A stretch of 7,315 nt of DNA from JAQVSV01 sp041667045 (lineage in GTDB: Bacteria > Elusimicrobiota > Elusimicrobia > Elusimicrobiales > Elusimicrobiaceae). The DNA lies in NCBI GenBank assembly GCA_041667045.1, contig JBAYFS010000114.1, positions 1 through 7,315 of the forward strand. The letters are read 5' to 3'. This document shows positions 1-5,168 of the stretch, one piece after another. Under the pieces are notes generated by a model that made no database searches, had not been told where the DNA came from, and was given only the letters and a program-made list of their open reading frames with translations. Every line of letters begins with the position of its first letter. Position 1 is the stretch's first letter. The position numbers were made by a program, and so were the translations under genes.

Positions 1-1
1 G

Positions 2-664
2 CCCTGGCTGGGCGGTTACGGCGGCTGGATGCTAGACGGGCACAAACCCACGCTGGACACGCCCGCCATGGCGGGCGCGGTGGGATTTTATCAGGATTTG
101 AAATTCAAATACAAATACGTCCCTCAGGAATGTGATTACAACTGCATGGACGGCAAATTCAAAGAGGAGAAAGTTCCTTTCATAATAAACGGCGACTGGG
201 CTATCCAAACCTATTCCGATTCCATGAAGGAGAATTTCGGCACCGCCAAACTGCCGAAGGTTTCCTCAACGGGCCTGTGGCCCACGCCCACTATCAGCGG
301 AAAATATTTCATGCTTAACGCCGACCTGAAGAAAAAACCGGCCAAACTGGACCTCGTGAAACGTTTTGTGGATTTTTACACGAACCGGGATAATCAGGTC
401 CGCCAGCTGGAAACTCTCAAAAGGCTGCCCTCGCTCAAAGCCGCCAATGACGCGCCGCAGATTAAGGAAAATCCCGCCCTGAACGGTTCCATGGAACAGC
501 TGCTGGCAGGCAAGCCGATGCCCATGGTAACCGAATTGCGCGCCGTGTGGGACGCGATGCGCCCCTATCTGGGCAGGATAATGACCCAGAAGGAAAACCT
601 TCAGGACGGTATAAGGAAAATGCAGTCGGACGCGGAGTCCAAAATCGAGGGGATGAACAAATGA
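2..664 (+). CDS. Sugar ABC transporter solute-binding protein, MalE-like (5' end missing)
   Basis: This is the C-terminal 220 residues of an extracytoplasmic carbohydrate-binding protein; the gene starts left of the window, so the signal peptide and N-terminal lobe are not seen. The reading frame is open from base 2, and the first ATG at 29 is internal. Family features are visible. The opening Gly-rich stretch (fragment residues 4-8) is followed by a helix typical of the region after the ligand site. PFIINGDWAIQTY (residues 59-71) corresponds to the conserved NGxW motif of MalE-type proteins. The C-terminal helices include a segment with VWDAMRPYLGRI that resembles the end of maltose-binding proteins. 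Two cysteines (44 and 48) lie close together, which is uncommon in E. coli MalE and could form a disulfide. The stop overlaps the next gene's start, so the protein belongs to the importer operon. The family is clear; the ligand (maltodextrin, trehalose or another oligosaccharide) is not. Confidence 0.9.
   Translation, partial: PWLGGYGGWMLDGHKPTLDTPAMAGAVGFYQDLKFKYKYVPQECDYNCMDGKFKEEKVPFIINGDWAIQTYSDSMKENFGTAKLPKVSSTGLWPTPTISGKYFMLNADLKKKPAKLDLVKRFVDFYTNRDNQVRQLETLKRLPSLKAANDAPQIKENPALNGSMEQLLAGKPMPMVTELRAVWDAMRPYLGRIMTQKENLQDGIRKMQSDAESKIEGMNK
647..652 (+). promoter_or_regulatory. Ribosome binding site fixing the malF-like start
   Basis: GAGGGG lies 8 bases before the ATG at 661. It supports that ATG over the upstream in-frame ATG at 547, which would give a 38-residue hydrophilic N-terminal extension lying entirely within the binding-protein gene. 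Confidence 0.75.
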
Positions 665-1866
665 ATCCGGTATTCGCTTCGGTAATTGAAGTTTTCCAGA
701 TGGTTTTCTTCGTGGCGTGGTCGGTGTTTCTTATGGAAGTGTATATGTGGCTTCACTTCCGCAAATACAAGGAAACATGGTTTATTCCGGTCGCGCTGGC
801 GTCCGCTCCCGTTTTGGTGTGCGTGCTGATCCTGTCCGCGGTCGGCAACGCGGTTTCCGGCTCGCTGATCGGCTGGGCGGCCGGGCTGGCGTTCCTCTTG
901 GAAATCCCGGCGGCGTTTTTGTTCCAGAACAAGGTTAAGGGGAAATGGGCGCTGCCGTTCATGCTCATCGTGCCGGGCTTTGTGGGGCTGGGTCTGCTGA
1001 TAGCTTATCCGCTGGTGTTCGAGTTTTACCTCTCCGTGCATGACCTGAAACTGGCTACGCTTAAAACGTGGAGCGAAACCGGCTATCTGCCGTTCACCGG
1101 GCTGATGTATTTTAAACAGGTGTTCACTATGTCGCCATTGTCGGAAATCACTTTCTGGCAGCTTCTGTGGCGGACGCTGTGGTGGACTTTTATCAACGTG
1201 TCCCTGCACGTCGCGGGCGGGCTGGGGCTTGCGCTTCTGCTTAACCGCAACATGAAACTAAAGGGGATTTACCGCACCCTGCTGGTTGTTCCGTGGGCCA
1301 TGCCGCAGGTGGTCGCGGTGCTGGCTATGCGCGGGGAATTCCTGGAATCAGGTTTCGTGAACATCATGCTCCACCGGCTGGGCGAGTGGTCGCCGTTCCT
1401 GGCGCATCTGGGCGTGGCGCCTGTGCAGTGGCTGAGCCATCACGCGTTTATGACCTGCACGATAATAAATGTCTGGCTGGGCATTCCCTTTATGATGGTG
1501 ACCATTCTGGGCGGGCTGCAGTCCATTCCGCAGTCTTATTATGACGCGGCTTCGATAGACGGCGCCTCGTCCTGGCAGAAATTTAAAAATATCACGGTTC
1601 CGCTGCTGCGTCCCGTAATCGCGCCGGCCGTGACTTTAGGCACGGTGTGGACGTTTAACAATATCAATGTCATCTATCTGGTCACCGGGCAGGCCGGCGG
1701 GACGGAAGACGCGGATATCCTCGTGTCCGCGCTGTATAAAGCCGCATTCACTTTCAACCGCTACAGTTATTCCGCCGCTTTCGCGATTATAATTTTCATA
1801 ATTCTTTTCGGCGTTTCAATGCTGTGGCTTAAGCTTTCCAAGGGCACGGAGTCCGTCTATGAGTAA
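661..1866 (+). CDS. Sugar ABC transporter permease, MalF-like, with extra N-terminal membrane segments
   Basis: This is a 401-residue inner-membrane permease, one half of the importer channel. The start at 661 overlaps the binding-protein stop as ATGA and follows a good ribosome binding site. The C-terminal two thirds match the MalF/UgpA-type fold. Hydrophobic segments lie near residues 98-124, 168-195, 203-223, 260-288, 317-341 and 369-390. The EAA loop that docks on the ATPase is clear: D295-A-A, G301, I311 and P314, with Asp in place of the usual Glu. The first 90 residues add about three more hydrophobic stretches (near 5-32, 40-63 and 66-89), so roughly nine segments are predicted by eye. 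E. coli MalF (about 514 residues) also has extra N-terminal helices, but it has a large periplasmic P2 loop; the corresponding loop here (about 125-166) is short. Translation is probably coupled to both neighbours. The role is secure; the substrate is unknown. Confidence 0.92.
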   Translation: MNPVFASVIEVFQMVFFVAWSVFLMEVYMWLHFRKYKETWFIPVALASAPVLVCVLILSAVGNAVSGSLIGWAAGLAFLLEIPAAFLFQNKVKGKWALPFMLIVPGFVGLGLLIAYPLVFEFYLSVHDLKLATLKTWSETGYLPFTGLMYFKQVFTMSPLSEITFWQLLWRTLWWTFINVSLHVAGGLGLALLLNRNMKLKGIYRTLLVVPWAMPQVVAVLAMRGEFLESGFVNIMLHRLGEWSPFLAHLGVAPVQWLSHHAFMTCTIINVWLGIPFMMVTILGGLQSIPQSYYDAASIDGASSWQKFKNITVPLLRPVIAPAVTLGTVWTFNNINVIYLVTGQAGGTEDADILVSALYKAAFTFNRYSYSAAFAIIIFIILFGVSMLWLKLSKGTESVYE

Positions 1867-2728
1867 CACCCCGTTAAAGTATAACCCCAAGTGGATAAAA
1901 TTCCGGAACCGCGCGGCGGATATACTTATTCATGCGGCGCTGATTGCCGTTGCGCTCGTGTTCGTGTATCCGGTTATAAGGATATTCTCGGTGTCCATCA
2001 GGCCGGGCGACATGCTTACGTCGGACTCGCTCGCCATCATTCCGCAAAACGCCACGTTCCTGTCCTATAAAAAACTTTTGGCGGACACGAATTTCCTGCG
2101 CTGGCTGTGGAATTCGCTCATTATAACGGTAAGCACTTCCGTTATAGGCGTGAGCCTGGCGTCAACGGCGGCGTACGCGTTTTCGCGTTTTAAATTCCCC
2201 GGCAACAAAATGGGGCTGTCGCTTCTGCTGGGCACGCAGATGATTCCGGCGGGCATGCTTCTTCTGCCTCTGTATCTCATGATCATGAAAATGGGGCTGG
2301 TGAATACTTATCTGGGCATGATAATCGCTTATTCCGTGTCCTCGCTGCCGTTCAGCATCTGGATACTCAAAGGCTATTACGACACCGTGCCCCGCTCGCT
2401 TGAAGAGGCCGCTTTGGTGGACGGCACCACCGAATTCGGCGCTTTTTACCGAATAGTGCTTCCCCTGTCAACGCCCGCGCTTGCCATAGCTTTTCTTTTC
2501 AATTTCACCTCGGCGTGGAACGAGTATCTTGTGGCCCGCGTGGTTCTGGCGGATTCCACGAAATACACCTGGACTCTGGGCCTGTTCGAATTGCAGGGCC
2601 AGTTCCTGACACAGTGGGGCATGTTCGCCGCGGGGTCTATTCTGGTTACGGTGCCGGTGCTGCTGGTATTTTTGTATTCGTCGAAATGGTTGATTTCAGG
2701 ACTTACTTTAGGCAGTGTAAAGGGATAA
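1859..2728 (+). CDS. Sugar ABC transporter permease, MalG-like
   Basis: This 289-residue inner-membrane protein is the second channel subunit, pairing with the MalF-like permease. Its ATG overlaps the end of the preceding gene by 8 bases, with an ACGGAG ribosome binding site (1846-1851) 7 bases upstream. Six membrane segments can be seen, near residues 20-42, 84-108, 117-143, 150-170, 205-222 and 255-275. The EAA loop is canonical: E183-A-A, G189, I199, L201 and P202, inside EEAALVDGT and RIVLPL. The C-terminal end (KWLISGLTLGSVKG) closely resembles the MalG C-terminus, which in E. coli reaches into the MalK dimer interface. The length is normal for the family (about 280-300). No frame damage is seen. 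The next gene begins 4 bases after the stop. Confidence 0.95.
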   Translation: MSNTPLKYNPKWIKFRNRAADILIHAALIAVALVFVYPVIRIFSVSIRPGDMLTSDSLAIIPQNATFLSYKKLLADTNFLRWLWNSLIITVSTSVIGVSLASTAAYAFSRFKFPGNKMGLSLLLGTQMIPAGMLLLPLYLMIMKMGLVNTYLGMIIAYSVSSLPFSIWILKGYYDTVPRSLEEAALVDGTTEFGAFYRIVLPLSTPALAIAFLFNFTSAWNEYLVARVVLADSTKYTWTLGLFELQGQFLTQWGMFAAGSILVTVPVLLVFLYSSKWLISGLTLGSVKG

Positions 2729-2732
2729 AATT

Positions 2733-3833
2733 ATGGCGTCAGTCACATTTAAAAACATCAAGAAAACTTATAAGGGCGACGTTCATGTTCTGCATGAAAT
2801 AAGCCTTGAGGTGAAAGATCACGAATTTCTGGTTCTGGTGGGGCCGTCGGGCTGCGGAAAAAGCACCCTTTTAAGAATGCTCGCCGGGCTTGAGGAGATC
2901 ACCGCGGGCGAGATTTATATCGGAGACACGCTGGTCAATCCCCTGCCGCCGCGGGAACGCGAAATCGCCATGGTGTTTCAGGACTACGCGCTTTACCCGC
3001 ACATGACGGTGCGCGAGAACATGAGTTTCGGACTTAAACTTCGCAACATGCCGAAGGAAACGATTGATGCGCGCGTGCAGGAAGCCGCCGAGATTCTGCA
3101 AATCACCAGTCTGCTCGACCGCAGGCCGAAAGCTTTATCCGGCGGGCAGCGGCAGCGCGTCGCCATAGGCCGTGCCATTGTGCGCAAACCGAAAGTGTTT
3201 TTGTTCGACGAGCCGCTTTCAAACCTGGACGCCAAGCTGCGCGAGGAAATGCGCGTTGAAATCGCCAAGCTTTACGAACGGCTTAACGCCACCATCGTAT
3301 ATGTAACGCATGACCAGATCGAAGCCATGACCCTGGCTTCCCGCATCGCCGTCATGCATGGCGGCTATATCCAGCATCTGGGCACGCCGATAGACGTTTA
3401 TTCCAAGCCAGCCAATAAGTTCGTGGCGGGTTTCATCGGCAGTCCCACCATGAATTTTATCGAAGGAAAGCTTATCAACACGGGTGACAGCCTGTCTTTC
3501 GTTAACGACACCATGAACATCGTTCTGCCGTTCGATATCCCGTTCGGCAACCGCAAGGATGACGATCTGGAAGTGGTTATGGGTGTGCGCCATGAGGATA
3601 TTTACACGGAAAAGAAAGAAGGCCCCAAAATAAGCGAGGCCATAAGCGGGAAGGTTGAAGTGGCGGAACTGCTCGGCTACACGAAAAACCTTTACATCAT
3701 GTGCGGGTCCACGCGGATACTGACCACGGTGCCCGCCGCTTACGAGAAGCATCCGGGCGACAGCATTTTCCTGTGGTTGAACCTCGAAAAAGTGCATTTG
3801 TTTGACAAAAAGACGGGGAAAAGAATTTCATAA
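2733..3833 (+). CDS. Sugar ABC transporter ATPase, MalK/MsmX/UgpC family
   Basis: This 366-residue cytoplasmic ATPase forms the dimer that powers the importer. All ABC motifs are intact: Walker A GPSGCGKST (37-45), Q-loop Gln83 in VFQDYALYP, signature LSGGQ (135-139), Walker B FLFDE (156-160) with catalytic Glu160, D-loop SNLDAKLR and H-loop His193 in VTHDQ. The sequence FIGSPTMNF (234-242) is a hallmark of the MalK/UgpC group. It leads into a C-terminal TOBE-type regulatory domain of about 125 residues that ends in the typical LFDKKTGKRI. The length is normal for MalK-like proteins. The start is supported by AAAGGGA (2719-2725) upstream. In this family one ATPase may serve several importers; here it is encoded with its own permeases, so a dedicated role is likely. 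Whether the regulatory domain binds a MalT- or EIIA-like partner, as in E. coli, cannot be judged. Confidence 0.95.
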   Translation: MASVTFKNIKKTYKGDVHVLHEISLEVKDHEFLVLVGPSGCGKSTLLRMLAGLEEITAGEIYIGDTLVNPLPPREREIAMVFQDYALYPHMTVRENMSFGLKLRNMPKETIDARVQEAAEILQITSLLDRRPKALSGGQRQRVAIGRAIVRKPKVFLFDEPLSNLDAKLREEMRVEIAKLYERLNATIVYVTHDQIEAMTLASRIAVMHGGYIQHLGTPIDVYSKPANKFVAGFIGSPTMNFIEGKLINTGDSLSFVNDTMNIVLPFDIPFGNRKDDDLEVVMGVRHEDIYTEKKEGPKISEAISGKVEVAELLGYTKNLYIMCGSTRILTTVPAAYEKHPGDSIFLWLNLEKVHLFDKKTGKRIS

Positions 3834-3860
3834 TATGCTATTTTAAAAAAACAACTTAAC

Positions 3861-3865
3861 GGAGG
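3861..3865 (+). promoter_or_regulatory. Ribosome binding site fixing the P-loop protein start
   Basis: GGAGG lies 6 bases before the ATG at 3872. The in-frame TTG at 3866 directly abuts the GGAGG and so cannot use it. The 38-base gap between the ATPase stop and this ATG is AT-rich and holds no terminator. Confidence 0.85.
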
Positions 3866-3871
3866 TTGTCT

Positions 3872-4843
3872 ATGAACAAAGTTTTTGACACTGTTTTACT
3901 GCTTGCGCTGCCGGCGTCCGGCAAATCGGAAGTGCGCAGATTTTTGGATCTGCAGACGCCCGAGGCCTGCCGCAACGATTTCCACATGGGCCCCACGGTC
4001 CAGCTGGACGACTTTCCCTATGTGCACATGATGCGCCGTTTAGATGACGAACTGGCCAAGCTCGGCAGTCCGCGCGTGTTTTTCGCCGCCGGCGACCGGC
4101 CCTTTATAAATCCGATTGATTGGGGCACCCTGATTTCCCTTATTAATGAGGATTATGACGATCTGCTTCACTCCCGGGTTTCCAACCCCGCCAGCGCGGC
4201 CAAACATCTTTACGAGCGGATAGACCGCGCTTCGGAGGAAGTGGGCGGGCCTGTGCGGTTTCTCAATTTAGACGAGAAAATAAAGAATAAAGTCTGCGCC
4301 GTACTGGAAAAGGAAGCGGCGGCTTTTTTGAAAGACAAACACGCCAACTATCCTAAGTCGCTTGACGGCAAAACCAAGGTGATTGAGTTCGCCCGCGGCG
4401 GCGCGCACGGCAGTTCCATGCCGCTTTCGAAACCCTTCGGCTATGAGTATTCGCTCGCCTGCCTGAGCGAGGAAATCCTTGAAAAAGCCGTTATCCTTTA
4501 CATCTGGGTAACGCCTGAAGAATCACGCCGAAAAAACGAGGCGCGCAACGATCCCAACGATCCGGGATCTATTCTGCACCACGGCGTGCCTATCGAAGTT
4601 ATGATGAACGATTACGGCTGCGACGATATGGATTATCTTGAAAAAAATTCCGAAAAGCCCGGCACTGTGGCGGTTAAAGCGCATGGCAAAACGTATTTTC
4701 TGCCGATAGCGCGTTTTGACAACCGCGTTGATAAAACGAGCTTTTTGCGCGCGGATAAAAAACTTTGGGATTCCAAAGCCGAAGCGGATGTCCGCGGCGG
4801 CATCAAGAGCGCAATGGATAAGCTGGCGAAATTCGCTCTTTAA
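3872..4843 (+). CDS. P-loop protein of unknown function, kinase-like, last gene of the importer operon
   Basis: This is a 323-residue, probably cytoplasmic protein; there is no signal peptide or membrane segment. I do not recognise a named family. LALPASGKSE (11-20) reads as a Walker A loop of the kind in small-molecule kinases, with Ala12 in place of the first Gly of GxxxxGKS. LDDFPY (45-50) is placed like the acidic substrate-binding motif of nucleoside- or sugar-type kinases. KVIEFARGG (169-177) comes after a helix-rich insert and could be a Walker B-like strand. YIWVTPEESRRKNEARN (210-226) resembles the strand and arginine-rich lid of P-loop kinases. The segment from 227 to 256, with GSILHHGVP and a run of acidic residues, looks well ordered and specific. 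No terminator separates it from the ATPase gene 38 bases upstream, so co-transcription is likely, and it ends just before the operon terminator. A kinase acting on the imported sugar or a nucleotide is an inference; a non-kinase P-loop role is possible. Confidence 0.8.
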   Translation: MNKVFDTVLLLALPASGKSEVRRFLDLQTPEACRNDFHMGPTVQLDDFPYVHMMRRLDDELAKLGSPRVFFAAGDRPFINPIDWGTLISLINEDYDDLLHSRVSNPASAAKHLYERIDRASEEVGGPVRFLNLDEKIKNKVCAVLEKEAAAFLKDKHANYPKSLDGKTKVIEFARGGAHGSSMPLSKPFGYEYSLACLSEEILEKAVILYIWVTPEESRRKNEARNDPNDPGSILHHGVPIEVMMNDYGCDDMDYLEKNSEKPGTVAVKAHGKTYFLPIARFDNRVDKTSFLRADKKLWDSKAEADVRGGIKSAMDKLAKFAL

Positions 4844-4862
4844 TTCCAGCAAGGTTTGACCT

Positions 4863-4896
4863 GCCGCGGCGGAATTGTGTTCCGCCGCGGCTTTTT
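4863..4896 (+). terminator. Rho-independent terminator of the importer operon
   Basis: A perfect 12-bp stem (arms 4863-4874 and 4880-4891) with a 5-base loop TTGTG is followed by five Ts (4892-4896). It begins 20 bases after the stop of the P-loop gene. The GC-rich stem and T-run are classic. Confidence 0.93.
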
Positions 4897-4936
4897 ACTA
4901 CGCCGCCAGCCGGAGGATTTCATTGCCGGCTTCCGC

Positions 4937-4968
4937 ATGGGTCTTTGGACCTATATACATATGGGTCC
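4937..4968. promoter_or_regulatory. Operator-like palindrome upstream of the promoter
   Basis: The arms GGACCTATAT (4947-4956) and ATATGGGTCC (4959-4968) are inverted around a central AC, with 9 of 10 positions complementary; the exception is a T-G pair. The sequence ATGGGTC occurs at 4937-4943 and again at 4961-4967, so the central GACC can pair with either flanking GGTC. The site lies 8 bases before the -35 element. A transcription-factor operator is the likely reading, though no candidate regulator is in the window. There is no T-run, so a terminator is unlikely. Confidence 0.5.
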
Positions 4969-4976
4969 TGTTGGCC

Positions 4977-5007
4977 TTGACTTTCACTTGCATTAATCTA
5001 ATACTAT
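4977..5007 (+). promoter_or_regulatory. Candidate sigma70-type promoter for the secreted-protein gene
   Basis: TTGACT (4977-4982) is a 5 of 6 match to the -35 consensus. The -10 is less certain: AATACT (5000-5005) has the ideal 17-base spacing but 4 of 6 matches, and TACTAT (5002-5007) has 19-base spacing and 4 of 6. Transcription would start near 5012-5015, giving a leader of about 155 bases. The promoter follows the upstream terminator, as expected for a new transcription unit. Confidence 0.55.
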
Positions 5008-5014
5008 ATGTAAG

Positions 5015-5133
5015 AGCCTTCCCGTATTTTACGCAGATAGCTTGCTTATAAACTGCGATGCCGTACAGGAGATGTCGGAAGGCTTATAGACCAGTTCCGT
5101 CGTTCGGCTTAGCTTAAAGCTCGAAACCGGGAA
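5015..5133 (+). promoter_or_regulatory. Structured 5' leader RNA of unknown class
   Basis: Several complementary segments can be read. AGCCTTCC (5015-5022) pairs perfectly with GGAAGGCT (5077-5084) and would close a multi-branched domain starting at the predicted transcript start. Inside it CGCAG (5032-5036) pairs with CTGCG (5053-5057). CCG-ACA (5061-5067, bulged T) pairs with TGTCGG (5073-5078), which competes with the outer stem for two bases. Downstream, TTCGGCTT (5103-5110) pairs with AAGC and CGAA (5117-5125, one bulged T), enclosed by TTCC (5095-5098) and GGAA (5130-5133). No conserved riboswitch core is recognised. The stems were found by eye without energies, so a regulatory role is inference. 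Confidence 0.35.
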
Positions 5134-5156
5134 TCGAAGCGCGTTTGAATAGGGGC

Positions 5157-5164
5157 AAAGGTGA
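5157..5164 (+). promoter_or_regulatory. Ribosome binding site of the secreted-protein gene
   Basis: AAAGGTGA lies 4 bases before the ATG at 5169 and supports this start, which also yields a proper signal peptide. A second purine run, AGGGG (5151-5155), lies a little further upstream. Confidence 0.75.
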
Positions 5165-5168
5165 ATTT

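Larger units (their letters stand above)
4897..5168. other. Intergenic region of 272 bases between two transcription units
   Basis: No credible gene is seen on either strand. From left to right it holds a weak hairpin without a T-run (AGCCGG at 4908-4913 pairing with CCGGCT at 4926-4931), the operator-like palindrome, a candidate promoter, and a leader with several complementary segments reaching to the ribosome binding site of the next gene. I could not match the leader to any riboswitch class I know; in particular the conserved c-di-GMP-I core is absent. Confidence 0.7.

Noticed and set aside
547..660. Upstream in-frame ATG for the MalF-like permease
   Set aside because: It would add 38 hydrophilic residues overlapping the binding-protein gene; the ATG at 661 has a good ribosome binding site and the typical ATGA overlap.
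601..1209. 202-codon open frame on the minus strand
   Set aside because: It is antisense to the MalF-like permease, whose EAA loop and membrane segments identify the true coding strand.
2515..2802. 95-codon plus-strand open frame across the MalG/MalK junction
   Set aside because: It is an out-of-frame shadow of two well-identified genes with a composition unlike either.
3219..3797. 192-codon open frame on the minus strand
   Set aside because: It is antisense to the ATPase gene, whose motifs are all intact in the plus frame.
3866..3871. TTG as start of the P-loop protein
   Set aside because: It directly abuts GGAGG, leaving no spacing; the ATG at 3872 is correctly placed.
4908..4931. Second terminator after the main one
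   Set aside because: The stem is only 6 bp with a 12-base loop and no T-run follows it.
5012..5168. c-di-GMP-I or another known riboswitch in the leader
   Set aside because: The ACGCA near 5031 hinted at the class, but the rest of its conserved core is missing and no other class fits.
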